From contig JAWZYV010001785.1 of the NCBI GenBank assembly GCA_038373885.1, positions 124,001 to 188,000 of the forward strand: a DNA stretch of 64,000 nt, in the 5' to 3' direction. A model generated the notes under the pieces. It did no database searches and was not told the DNA's origin. It saw only the letters and a list, made by a program, of their open reading frames with translations. The position numbers and the translations under genes were made by a program. Every line of letters begins with the position of its first letter. Within the stretch, counting starts at the first letter, position 1. This document shows, piece after piece, positions 34,767-45,556 of this stretch. The DNA comes from Cheiracanthium punctorium. Taxonomy: Eukaryota; Arthropoda; Arachnida; Araneae; Cheiracanthiidae.

Positions 34767-35074
34767 GTTCAGATTGTTGCAATTTCTTCCTTCGTGTATT
34801 TGTGACGACTGAAGATAGTGGAAGGCTTCTGAAGGGCTAATTTTTAAAGCATTATTCAGATTTTATAAACCTTCCTAGTCCCGCCTTCAGGATCCGTCAC
34901 TGATAGGAACTGCAACACTTTTAGAAGCGCGAGCGTCACTGAGGTTGAGATTTTCGGTGAATGGAACAAACCAAGAGTACTCTTATATGTTTGCCGTAAA
35001 TATTAACTATGAACCTTTTAGTTAAAAATATGTGTACTATATATATAAATATATCAGCCCCAAACATAAATAAG
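34767..35074. other. no complete element
   Basis: A hAT-like right end near 34894-34903 (minus strand CAGTGACGGATCCTG) has no partner in view. Otherwise AT-rich. Confidence 0.3.
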
Positions 35075-35225
35075 GTTCCCGCGCGGCTGTCGATCTAACG
35101 GTCTGGAGTTTTGGTAGGTTTCCTCCAGATGTAACGTGAATACGCGTTTGAACCCCTTAGAAAGTCCTACCACGGCACCCCTCCCTTGGCAGATCGCCCT
35201 AGTGTAGCGTTGCCATAACCACACA
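35075..35225 (+). repeat. dispersed repeat family B copy (uninterrupted)
   Basis: gcgcggctgtcgatctaacg, then gtctgga, ttcctccagatgtaacgtga, gaacccctt and cccttggcagat also occur in order at 60345-60515 plus 61021-61055, and inverted at 36555-36680. This copy shows the empty version of the site occupied by a hAT element at 60516. Confidence 0.6.
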
Positions 35226-36554
35226 CACACATAAATAAGGTTTAGAGTTACTTTTGAGCATTCGGCTCTGAATGTACTACACAAAAGCAAATTTTTAATA
35301 ATGTATATTTACGAAATTTTAAATAATGTATGTTTACGAATAAAATCCATTTTCAGATATTTGTACAACATTTGGGTAAGTTGTAATTGGGTAAGTCAAT
35401 AAAATTATATGTTAAAAATCTTTTTTTTTTGCATGCTTTTCCAATTATTTCGCATTCAATATTCATTCTTAGTACATTTAAATGGTTCCTTTACAGTGAA
35501 TAAGAACAGTTAGAAGTTATAAATAACGCTTTCGTAAATCATCAGAACTTATGAAAACATTCCGGATCTTCAAAAAGATCGCAACCTCAATATATGCATA
35601 AATAGGAACTAGCTTTAAAATCAATACACCCAGAAAACAGCGAAATGACCAAAAATGATCTAGAAGCGGTAACTCAATAAGAACCGTAAAAGTAAATGAA
35701 AACATCATAAACCCGAAAACACAAGAAAAGATATTGGATCCCATTTATATAAATGCTGCGTCGGCATTTGGACCGGAAAAAAAAAAAAAAAAAAAACAAC
35801 TCATATTTATATACGCCTATATCATAAAAACATATTTTCGAAAGTGTTGTCAAGTTATAAAAATTCCCACGGCTTTTAATACGCCATTAAACTCATAAAG
35901 CATCAGCGACATGAAAACCTACGTATACAGAAACAGAAGACACCCCTCCCCCCCCCCCAAACCACTGCACACTCACAAAAAATAGAGTCTAGGTCAATAA
36001 ATAATTGAAACAAAGCAAGAAAGTTCAGTCAACTCGACTCCCACACACACCTGGCAGCAAGCCGCCTCCTGACAAAGAATGGGAGAGATATATCTTTGTG
36101 GAAGGGGGGGGGGGACGTAATTATACTTCCCGAGACAATGTTTATGGGTTGTCACCTGTGGTTAACAGGCGTGTAAACTTCGATAGAAAAGAAAGTTTAA
36201 AAAAAAAAAAAAATTGTGAAACTGCCTATTAATATTATAGACGTATTTTTTTTTTTTTCTGGCACTGAAGTGGAAAAGTGAAAATTCTTTTAATGGCGTA
36301 TTTCGAAAAAAATCATGTGATTTTGGTACTTAGTAAAATAAACTAATTATGATAAACACTTCAAAATTTTTAGAATTTTTCTTTAGAATCTGTGCTATAG
36401 TATTCTGAAATGAACGAAAAACCCTACATTCGTTGCGCAACTTTCAGAAAAAATTGTTATGCATGTTTCATGTGTTTAAAAATTTATTGTGGTGTCAAGG
36501 CAAAACAACACGGGAGCTGTCTGCCTAGAAGAGATGGTGCATTGGGCGATGGAC
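35226..36554. other. no recognised gene; homopolymers
   Basis: (CA)n at about 35218-35230, an A-run near 35780, a C-run near 35950 and a G-run near 36102. Frames at 35517-35744 (minus) and 36005-36232 (plus) have no known relatives. Confidence 0.35.
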
Positions 36555-36680
36555 ATTTTAAGGGGTTCTAACGCGTAGTCTCACGTTACAACTGACTAAA
36601 AACGCTTAAAACTTCAGACCGTTAGATGGACAGCCCTGCGGTAGGCCAGAACCCTGGTCCTTTACACTTCAGCTATCTAC
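36555..36680 (-). repeat. dispersed repeat family B copy
   Basis: Read on the minus strand it contains ccagggttctggc, gctgtccatctaacggtctg and gaacccctt in the same order as 60345-60515. The right part is lost. Confidence 0.5.
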
Positions 36681-37339
36681 CAGTGTTTAGAATTCCTAAT
36701 ACTTAAAACTCCCGTAATTCAGTGCTTGGCAAGATGGCAACCCTAGCTATAAACCTTGTGTATAGAGCATAATACAGTAATACGATTGTCACCTTCTATT
36801 CAACAATTCAATTAGATAACAACTACGTCAGACGAAGGTAAAAGTATCGACGACTATCGGTATCAGTTGATAGCTAGTTTGACCAGCTGCCGTCTCCACA
36901 CAACCTATTACCCCATTAGAAGCCAAAAACACTCTGTAAATATCACGAATTTCTGGTGAACTTTATTTGAAGGTAAAGTTAGATCCTTATCGTATTTCTG
37001 GCAAATACTGGAGGTAACCACTCGAAGACAAATGGGTAAACACACATAGATTATCATTGTTATTTAAAGTATACGTCCTTCAACTCAAACATATCGTGTT
37101 TTGCAATACACGATATGGGGAGAAAGAAGGGGGGGGGTGAAACAGCGGCATCCCCCCCTCCTCCAGAAGAACCACTTTTAGACAGAAAAAAAAAATTGAT
37201 ATATTTGTAAATTCAAAAGCATTTGCAAGGAAAAGGAGACAAAAAATGTTGTGCCCCCTCCAGAATTTCTTTCTGGATCCACTTTTAAACTTCCATATGT
37301 GTAATGTGGTGTGGATTCGTTCTTATTCATAATAGTGTA
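36681..37339. other. no recognised feature
   Basis: Contains a G-run near 37126 and a short palindrome around atatcgtgttttgcaatacacgatat (about 37091-37117). Nothing else identifiable. Confidence 0.35.
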
Positions 37340-37690
37340 TAGCGTTTGGGGTCTGTCCAGGTTGAAATCGGGTCCGAAAACGAACCCTTCATAAAATTCG
37401 TTATCGGAAAAACGGATCCTTCACAAAGCCCAGTTTTACAGAAAAGGCCCTTTCACAAAATAACTATTGCACCCCTCACTAATGTCTACTTATTTTTTTT
37501 TAAATAAAATTATCTTTATTTTGTATTTTTAATATTCAATTATGTTTTGTGAAATTGCTATTTTATTAAACAAGAAGTTGGAAAAAAACCCACAAAAATA
37601 AGAAGAAATTGAGAAAAATAGGAACAAATTCACAAAATTAGGTAAAAATTCACAAAAAGAGCACCCTGGGAGTAAAACCTGCATTGACCC
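37340..37690 (+). repeat. dispersed repeat family C copy
   Basis: Contains cgggtccgaaaacg, cccttcataaaatt, then repeats of aaattcacaaaa, then caccctgggag. A related segment lies inverted at 41172-41395. Unclassified. Confidence 0.4.
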
Positions 37691-38599
37691 GAATGTAAAT
37701 GCTCACACGGAGGTATACTCTATTTGTGAATATACTTTAAATGAGTTCCAAAATTTTTTCTCCCGGGGAACCCTTTAAAAAATCCGAAAGAAAACGGTGA
37801 ACCCCTTATGCATTCTTTGTAAACTAGTATATTATTTTCGCGAACCCCCGGTTGGGAACCATGCTTTACACGAATCGTTTAATTTTTTAGATGTTCACAA
37901 AACTCATGATTTTTTTAAAGCGCTTTTAGGTAAACAATTACAGAATAGATAATTAGCGAAACTTTTGCACATAGAGAGAACTGCTGTTTTTTTTTTTCTT
38001 AAATAGAAAAAAAGGGTGCTCGCGCGAGAAAGGATAAATTGTTTTTTTCGTAAACATGTTTTGTTTTTCGATATTAGAATAGAAGCAGCAATTTCGCCGT
38101 CTGGGAATAACTTGAAAGTGGGGAAACCTCAACCAGAAGGTCAAAAGGTACGAGCAGGTCAAATGAATAAATATTTTGGAGAGCGACAAGCCAAGGTCAT
38201 GGATAAAATTTCGAAGGTTTACGATGTTTCTTACCAGGAAAAAACGGAGGAAAATTTAAAACCAATATGAGGTTCTTCTGCAGCGAAATGTATTTCTGTA
38301 AGCATTCGTAGCTAGAGACATGGGTGCCCAGGGGAAACCTATGGGTGTCTACTCCCTACTGTTCTACCAACTACTTTTTAAAAGTTTAATTAGAGTTGAG
38401 AATTTCCTTACTAATTATTACTGCCGAAAACAGGCATCGATTGCCTCAAAATTTATGTATGCTAATGATATGTAGTGTCCTGCAGTAGTCTAGTTGGTTT
38501 CCATAAAACTAAAAGTGAAGCGTAAGTAACGAAAGTGAAGCAGAGCAGACCTTAACGGGGTATTTTCTCGCGTGATTTTGGTATGCACTAACACAAATA
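37691..38599. other. no complete element
   Basis: gaacccccggttgggaacca near 37841 looks like a decayed Charlie-like hAT right end. Frames on both strands near 37953-38270 have no known relatives. Confidence 0.35.
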
Positions 38600-38885
38600 A
38601 TTATGTGTCTGGGGTTTGAAAAAATTTTAAGTGTTTCTTCACTAGCGGCACTATTCAGTGTAATAAGTGATAAATATGTATTAAGTTTGAGAAACTATTC
38701 TTAAAAAAAAAAAAAAAAAAAAATCCGAATGTGTCATTCTTCGAAAAATGTTTCTGCGGAATTCTATGAGAATTTTTTGTGAAAATTTCATAATAGGCGC
38801 CGTTTTTTCCCTTATTTCAATGTGTACTGCAGCCTATAAAGAATCATCCTGAATTTCTTCGTGCTTCTTCTGCAATTAGTTTATT
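38600..38885 (+). repeat. dispersed repeat family D copy
   Basis: ttatgtgtctggggtttgaa, gtaataagtgataaat, ttgtgaaaatttcataa, ggcgccg and gtactgcagcctataaagaa recur in order at 58873-59155. An A-run of about 20 interrupts this copy. Unclassified, no coding capacity. Confidence 0.5.
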
Positions 38886-38894
38886 TTAATTGTC

Positions 38895-39440
38895 ACCGCT
38901 TGAGCGGATGACATCTCTCGGCTGGACTCTGTGGGGCCCGTGTACGCCTAAGTAAGTTGGTGCACGTAAAATCTGACGTAGCTCAGAGGACAACCATGGA
39001 GGTGCCAAGCCAGGTGGTAGTCCTCTCATTTGCAATAGGTTCAAAATGAAAAGCCCACTCATAGGGGGCAACGTTGGCCTGCTGCTAAGTGCCTGCATAA
39101 TGAAATGACCAGGGTTGCGAAAATGTTTAGGGTCCAATATTTCTCCAGAACACAACTTGTTTTGTCCAAAATTTTCCCCAAACTGAAGCATGTTTTCCTT
39201 CTAGATTAAGCGACTATCTATCGCGAGCTTTTGATAACAATTGCAACTCAGCAATTTTTTTTTTCATTTCTTTAAAGAACTCTGTACAAAAATTTCCCCA
39301 GCTCTTCAGAATTTCTCCCGAACCTAGTTCGTGCGTTCGGACATATTCTGCACCCCTGGAAATGATCAGCATCTCCAACTCTCGTACCGGTCAAGCCTTA
39401 CAGTACAGTCGGTAGCTGATCCAGCCATTGAAAAGAAAAA
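38895..39440 (+). repeat. SINE-like family A copy interrupted by a hAT element
   Basis: Matches other family A copies through gtggggcccgtgtacgcc, then ggttcaaaatgaaaag, then cataatgaaatgac. It resumes after the hAT insertion with gatcagcatctcc, then ggtcaagcc, then gtcggtagctgatcc. Removing the insertion and one duplication restores the family order. Confidence 0.62.
39110..39358. mobile_element. hAT-type MITE, 249 bp, nested in a SINE, with 8-bp duplication
   Basis: The left end is CAGGGTTGCG and the right end on the minus strand CAGGGGTGCAGAATATGTCC. Flanked by gaaatgac (39102-39109) and gaaatgat (39359-39366), one mismatch. Uninterrupted family A copies at 33001 and 40078 show gaaatgaccaaaatctc at the same place, an independent empty-site comparison. 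Interior AT-rich with no transposase. Confidence 0.78.
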
Positions 39441-39803
39441 TTTATGTTATGACTGTGTCCTATTGTAAAGGCTGCACGTAGGTTACTTTAAAATAAGCTC
39501 ATGCAAGAATTCCAAAACATTAGTGCTTATTTTTCCAGTCATTGTTTAAAGCTCGTTTAACAGATGTTCAAATATTTCAAACAATGTAAAATTAAAATTT
39601 ATTAATAAATTTCATGAATCACGTATGTCAATAAGTCAAAATAGTATATTTTCAATCGATAACTGTTTTACAGGGGCCAACAAAATCCGCAAAACTGGGC
39701 CATGGCAAAGAATTCAAGACATATACTGGGAAGCGAAACATAATACTATAAGAAAAATACAGTGACAAACTTTTAGAAGAGGTGTTCGGAAGCAGATCGG
39801 TCG

Positions 39804-40150
39804 ATTAAACTCGGTTCCCATTAGAAAGTGAAGCAGTACCAGCTTGGCCAGTGATTGGGAGGGTGAACTCCTCTCTCGACCGCGTCTGCTGTGGACCGCG
39901 TACGCTAAAGGGAGCTGGAGCACGTGAAATGTGTCATGGCTCCACAGTCCTCCATGTTCAAACGATTTCTCTCGGGGGATCCCAATCCAGGTCCCAGGTC
40001 TCTCGTCTGGAAAGGGTTCAAAATAAAGACACCACTCATGGGGAGCTACGTTGGTCTGCTTGCTAGACGCCCCATAGTGAAATGACCAAAATCTCGGGCC
40101 CACGTAGCGGCCAAGCGTACAAGTAAAGCCGCCGACCGTTAGAATGAAAG
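39804..40150 (+). repeat. SINE-like family A copy (best preserved body)
   Basis: Contains the family's ordered blocks without interruption: ttaaactcggttcccattag, attgggagggtgaac, ctgctgtggaccgcgtacgc, ttcaaacgatttctc, aagggttcaaaataaa, ccactcatgggga, gccccatagtgaaatgacca, aaaatctcgggcc and ggccaagcg. Long open frames on both strands here (up to 162 codons, 39714-40202 minus) are shadows of this GC-richer repeat, not genes. Confidence 0.65.
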
Positions 40151-41171
40151 AAGAAAAATCTTTTAGGGGAGGTAGAGCACATAAAAAGGAGCAGAATCGC
40201 ATAGCAATGTGAGGTCAAAAACGTCGTCTTCACACAACGGTTAATAATCACTCCACAAAAAGCGTGCGTGATTAATGTGATTTTGAATCCTTATTATGTA
40301 CCCTATCTCCCCCAAAAACTTATCGTTATATTTTTGGGTCACCCCATATTCACAGAAAAGGGATCTCTGGCCTCGAGTCTGCCAGCGAACAAATTAATTT
40401 CTGATTAATACACTCACACTGCGTTGGAAAGTGTTAACAAACACACTTGGCATGATTCATCTTTCCTGGTTTTCTCCTCGAAATGACTGACTTATTTTCA
40501 AATAGCGTGGATTTAATAAAATATTGATTGTACGACCTGATTTCCATTCTCTGAATGACGCAAGAATGCTCAATTGAAACGCCATTGCAAATCACGCTTG
40601 GTTCTTTCGCTGATTAATTGAGTCAGACGTATTTACCAAAAACATGACGTCATCCGTCAGGACTCATACTGGAACTATCCTTAAACTAAATCCACTTTAA
40701 AAACTAGTTTAAGAAAAGCTGCACCACTAAACGACATTCTCGAATCGGGAATATATTTATATCACCTTGACGTAACATAATTTCGAGTGTGAGAATAATT
40801 ATTCAGTTCAAAATTAATAAATGGATTTTTTTAAAGTCACTTGTAACAAGGGGAACAAGATTAATTTTAACCACGACTGAAATTAAATTAAATTTCCGAA
40901 ATATCTTTTTTTTTTATCCGCGTGAAAGAACATTAAAATATAAGTTTAATGTGTCGAGAAACTGGAGTTCACTTTCTGAAGTACGAGAAAAATTACTGTT
41001 TTTTTTTTTTTTCTGGTTCGTGTAAAGAGTACAGATTGAAATTGAAATGACAGAGTTTAAACTGTTAATTTAGGGAACAGAGAAAAAATGCACTCGAACT
41101 GAGAACTGAGATGTTTATATCCATGTAATTGAAGATTTTTAGGACATTAAACATATTTCGAAATTAATTAT
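40151..41171. other. no recognised feature
   Basis: AT-rich with T-runs near 40905 and 40999. A 78-codon frame at 40789-41025 is lysine/phenylalanine-rich and looks accidental. Confidence 0.35.
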
Positions 41172-41395
41172 AGCACCCAGGGGTTCGATCTAGGAATTTT
41201 TTCCGAGTACCAATTTTGTGAAAATTGCTTATTTTTGTGAATTTTCATACCAATTTTTAATAAAAGTAGTTTTTTTTATAAAATAAAACAGATTAAAATG
41301 TAGGATAAAATGCCAATGAAGGGTCGTTTTAATCGACAGTAATTTTGTGAAGGGGCTGCAAAACGGACCCAATTTTCGTCTACATAGACCCCTGC
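41172..41395 (-). repeat. dispersed repeat family C copy (inverted)
   Basis: On the minus strand it reads ttgggtccgttttgcagccc, then cttcacaaaatta, then several aaattcacaaaa-like units, then gaacccctgggtgct, in the order of 37340-37690. Confidence 0.35.
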
Positions 41396-42965
41396 CCCTT
41401 TTAGGTTACAATATTTATATAGTAGTTGCTTTTTTCTGTCGTTTCCTGCACATCCCATTACCTGTGACTCGTTGAATACATTTTTTTTCCCCGCTAAAAC
41501 ACCAGAAATTTTTCACTGACCAAAATTTTACGATTTATTTCACAGTTACTAACTCTTTTTTGACAACTTTTTTTCGTACAAGTTGACTTACAACTTTTTA
41601 AAAATTATTTGAACTTTCTTACAACTATTTCTTGAATACTATAAAACAATAACAGAATGCAACTCACTCACTTACAATATTTATACCATCTTCTTTGAGG
41701 CCATTCAAAATAGGGAAGGGTGGGGGACGAACTTTTCGGACAAAAGGAAGTTTCTTAAAATGCCTCATTCAAAAGGAGTTCTAATTTAGGTAATTTCGGG
41801 ATTTTTCAACTTTTTCTATTCATATAAAATTCGCGAAATCATCCATATCTTCATTTTCACGAAAATTACGGCTCGTGAAAGTAAGTGCTTTTACAGTACA
41901 TTAAATTATTTCTAGTTATATTCGGAAATTTATGAATTAAACTTTCAAAATTCATATAACGGCTAGAAAATTTTACAAATGGAATTAAACTTATCGCTAT
42001 ACATTTATTTTCAAGCTTTAAATTTCATTATTTAAATACAGAATTTTTTTCAAAAATGTAGTGAAGTTTATATTTACAGTAGAATTTTTGAAAATAATTT
42101 TCTCATTACAATTTTAACAACAAAAAAAAAGTTCTGTCAAATTTTATATCTTCGGTCATCACCCCCCCCCCCCCGCCCTCAAAAAAAAAAAAAAAAAAAA
42201 GTAGCTCAGATAAATTCTTTGCTCATAATTTAATAAATAAACATCTTTTCAAATTTCTGCCAAATTCTCAAAAAGGATAAAAAAGACCCCCCACTTTAAT
42301 GCACAAATAAACAACTATTCAAACTTAAAAGCATATTTAGAATTTTCAAAAATAGGGTGGTTTAAATAACTAAATAAACAAGCACACTTCTAAGCGTATA
42401 TACACGAATCAATTTTTAGAAATATGTAACTTAAATCCTTCACAACATAAAGAGATAAGAAATCTTACCTAGCTTAAATCCAAGGATATAAAGGAATGAA
42501 AAGGATGGGAGAAAGACATCTTATTCCCACACCGCACCACACGTTTTTATTCTCCTATATTTTAATTCCAAGAGAGCGCGGCGAGATGCAAATAAACAGG
42601 ATCGGCGATATATCCGTTCTCTCATGCGATCGGTTGTGTTGTGGCGGAAGTTTTTGGGTCGAGTCGGCAGAGGGCGTCGCGGTTGATGGATCTCCTTTGT
42701 AAGGTTCATTTGGTTTCTAATTCAGACTTTTGTAAACAAAACTTGGGCAGTCATTTTTCATCTCACATAGTGGATTTTCTTTCTTTCTTTCTTCCCCAAA
42801 AATAAACTGGTATCTTTGCTCAATGCTGAAGACTTTTTGTTAAAAAGGAGGATGAAGGCGATAAGAACTTTTATAGCTACTTAATGACAAAGTTTAAAAA
42901 GTGTTTATGATTTTTCAGTTCATCATGATTCAGTATTTCGTTCGTGCTCTTATCTGAATCGATTA
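41396..42965. other. no confirmed gene; C/A runs and a GC-richer patch
   Basis: A C-run and an A-run lie at 42161-42200. 42540-42700 is GC-richer than its surroundings and ends cctttGTAAGG, which resembles a 5' splice site, so a non-coding first exon is conceivable but unsupported. A short (TTTC)n run is at about 42779-42793. Confidence 0.3.
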
Positions 42966-43330
42966 TATACAGGTGTCCCAAAAACACTCATCATAGACAT
43001 ATACGATAGATTACAAGTTGCGTCATACAAAGTACAGAATTTTATGGTGTTTATTTAAATTTAATCACTTGAAAATTTTAACATGTAAAAAAATTTAAAT
43101 TTTTATATGGCCCACCGTACAATAAAAAAATAAGTCCAATTAGTAAAATGTGCCCGATACATTAATGATGTAATGCACAAAGTTTCAGCCTTTCATCATA
43201 AAAAGGCCGAGGTATGTTTAAAGAAAGTGGGTATAGGGGAAAACAATACGATAATTAGCAAAAAGTATTATGTATTTATGCAATCATTGTTTTTTTTTCT
43301 AATTTGTGTATAGCCCCTAATGCGCTCTTT
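42966..43330. repeat. relative of the foldback sequence in the 50.9/52.6 kb repeats
   Basis: Begins acaggtgtcccaaaaac, resembling acagggtgttccaaaaa at the ends of 51590 and 53330 read on the minus strand. It shares with them attaatgatgtaatgcacaa, gcctttcatcataaa and gtgtatagcccc. ACAGGGTGTTCC-type ends occur on several transposon families, so I do not assign one. Confidence 0.45.
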
Positions 43331-43340
43331 TGGTGTGTAA

Positions 43341-43540
43341 CCAGACGAGCTTGTGTGGTGGGGCTCCCCCCCCCCCCCCGCTTCGATAGCCATTGAAAAG
43401 TGGTTTAAGTCACATTAGTTTTCGTATCTCCCCTGACCATTTATGCCTAATAGGCACCTCTACTTCTACAACAAAATGACCAATATCTCCGCGCTTGTAG
43501 TGGGTCTCAGTGTCGGCAGCTGACCCAACTACTGGAAATA
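43341..43540 (+). repeat. SINE-like family A fragment
   Basis: ctacaacaaaatgaccaata, then tctccgcgcttgtagtggg and gtcggcagctgaccc match the 3' part of family A. A C-run of 13 lies near 43367-43379. Only the 3' part is convincing. Confidence 0.42.
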
Positions 43541-44797
43541 CATAGGCAGTGATTAAAATAGGCACAAGTATCTTATTTGCTTTAGCTTTTTAACTTCTTT
43601 TTGTTTTAAAGGTGCTCAGGTAGAAATCTTCTCTCTGTGCCCATCGTGGCTTGCCGAGCCCGAGTATATGAATGGCCCAACCATATGCTTACGCACGTTG
43701 GAGTTACAGAGTGGGACATTATCCCCTTCCCCCCTTTCCCTTTCCCAGAAATTATATTCAGAACGTAGACGGTCTTAACTAATTCAATAAATTTTAAACT
43801 ACTTATTATAAAAAAATCAAAATAAATTGTTTGCGGCGTACATCTTATACGTTTTTCTAACGCGCATTTGTGTGGGTGGCTTTTTATATTAGAGCATTCT
43901 TATAATGAACATAACCATTAAAAAAATATTCAAACGAAACTTGGATTTTTATAAACAAGGCCTCTTTGTGAGGAAAAAAAAAAATACCGTATCTTTGCTC
44001 ATTGGTGCATCTCTCCCGGAATTTTTTTTCTGGCTGTGGTTTAGATTTGGATCGATTACACAGCCATATATAATCCATTACAAGAATTTATATGAATTAG
44101 ATGACGGGGAGCTTCCAAAACGATTATGATAAGTAAATGCTAATTTAGTAAAAAAAGGCAGTCATCTTGATCTAAATGAAATCAAACACGGGAAAAAAAA
44201 ATCAAGAATAACAATTCTCATAGCACTTCAGTAAAATCCCATTTAGGTAAGAAATTAAAGGTGATTGTAATCGGCAATACACTGCTTACTGAGAGTGCGT
44301 GTGGAGCTAATTGTCTCTCCTTCCGGTTAGTAAGCATTGCATTTGACCATACGGATAACCCGCGTCGATAACGGTGATAGTGGCTTCTTCTGTCACCTAT
44401 GCGCACTAACAGTAAAATAAAGAGCCTCCAAATTGAATAGAGACCGCACATAAACAATAGCGCTGAAATAAAAACAATGGATCAGAGACATTGGGTCGCT
44501 AACACCTCCTGACAGGCCGGTCTTTCAGAAGCAGCAACGCCTGTTCCGTCGTACGTTGCTGGATTGGGCGCGAGTTGGATTATCCACCGGGGCTTCACGT
44601 ACGTGCAGAAAAGATTCTGTCGGACCGTGGGATTCGGTGGGTTGTTATTGAAGCGGATCTGTTCAAATGCCCCACTGAGAAGTAGCCCCGTGAGAAAGAT
44701 GAGCTTTGAAAATGTGTGTTATGTACAACTATCTACTTTGCGTGACCAGCAGCGCAGTGGCTTTTTTTTAGCACTACCGGTCATGAGCTAAGTCCGA
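43541..44797. other. no recognised feature
   Basis: Short overlapping frames on both strands at 43884-44129 and a 75-codon frame at 44564-44791 match nothing known. Confidence 0.35.
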
Positions 44798-45296
44798 TTA
44801 ACCCTTTGAGGCGCAACCCTTTCCCAATGTTGGAAAAAGGGCAGCCGTTGCCATCGCTCGACTTAACTACCAGCGAGATGGCGGACGATCGAAACGTTCA
44901 TCGCGTGCCACAGAGTGCTGTGCGCCGGCGCACATCCAGCTGTTGTCAAAAAAGGGTCTCTAGATCTGTGGCATGCGATGAACGTTTCGATCGTCCGCCA
45001 TCTTGCTGGTAGTTAAGTCGAGCGATGGTAATGGCTGCCCTTTTTCCAACATTGGGCAATCTATCCAGCTGTTCTCGAATTCTTCAATTTTTCAGAAGAT
45101 GTCAGTGCTGTTAAAAATAATCGTGACCATTTGTTTTAAGGGGGAAATGACGTGCTAAAAAGTAAAGGATTCTCGTGGAGCTATGTCACCCGCAACCATT
45201 TTTATAGAAATCGAATCTATTCTTCGTGACTGGCAACAGTCAAAACGTCAGAGTTGGGTGTTCCCAGAGCGAGAACACTGCGCGTTAAAGGGTTAA
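44798..45296 (-). mobile_element. piggyBac-type foldback MITE, copy 2, 499 bp including TTAA sites
   Basis: Bounded by TTAA. The left end is TTAACCCTTTGAGGCGC and the right end on the minus strand TTAACCCTTTAACGCGC, the mirror of 26169-26705. A long palindrome spans about 44834-45042: left blocks aaagggcagccgttgccatc, gatggcggacgatcgaaacg and cgcgtgccacaga return inverted on the right. Copy 2 has the longer palindrome; copy 1 has the perfect inner 31-bp stem. No transposase. Confidence 0.72.
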
Positions 45297-45372
45297 AGCG
45301 GGGGCGTGCATCTGCGTCTCCTCGATTCCGTTTCAAAACCTTTTTTACCTTGTCCAAAAGTTAGCGCAGAAG

Positions 45373-45548
45373 TAGGGATAGACGCGAAACGAAAAATAGG
45401 TCTCTCTCGTGTCGCAAAACAGCCGAAAAACTTTTGTCTCGTCTCGCAAAATCCTTTTACTGTAATGTTAAAAATGTTTGTATCGTCTCGCAAAAAAAAC
45501 TGGAAATCTCTGTCTGGCTCGCAAAAAACCGTCTCGCACCCATCCCTA
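45373..45548. mobile_element. hAT-type MITE, 176 bp, perfect 8-bp duplication (GAGAC family)
   Basis: Starts TAGGGATAGACGCGA and ends, on the minus strand, TAGGGATGGGTGCGAGACG. Flanked by identical cgcagaag (45365-45372 and 45549-45556). The interior repeats short gtctcg/tctcgcaaaa units. Related sequence occurs at 47380-47548 and about 28813-28915. Frames through it on both strands are accidental. Confidence 0.84.
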
Positions 45549-45556
45549 CGCAGAAG

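Noticed and set aside
39714..40202. 162-codon minus-strand open frame
   Set aside because: It overlies a SINE-like family A copy in full; related copies do not keep the frame and the opposite strand is also open.
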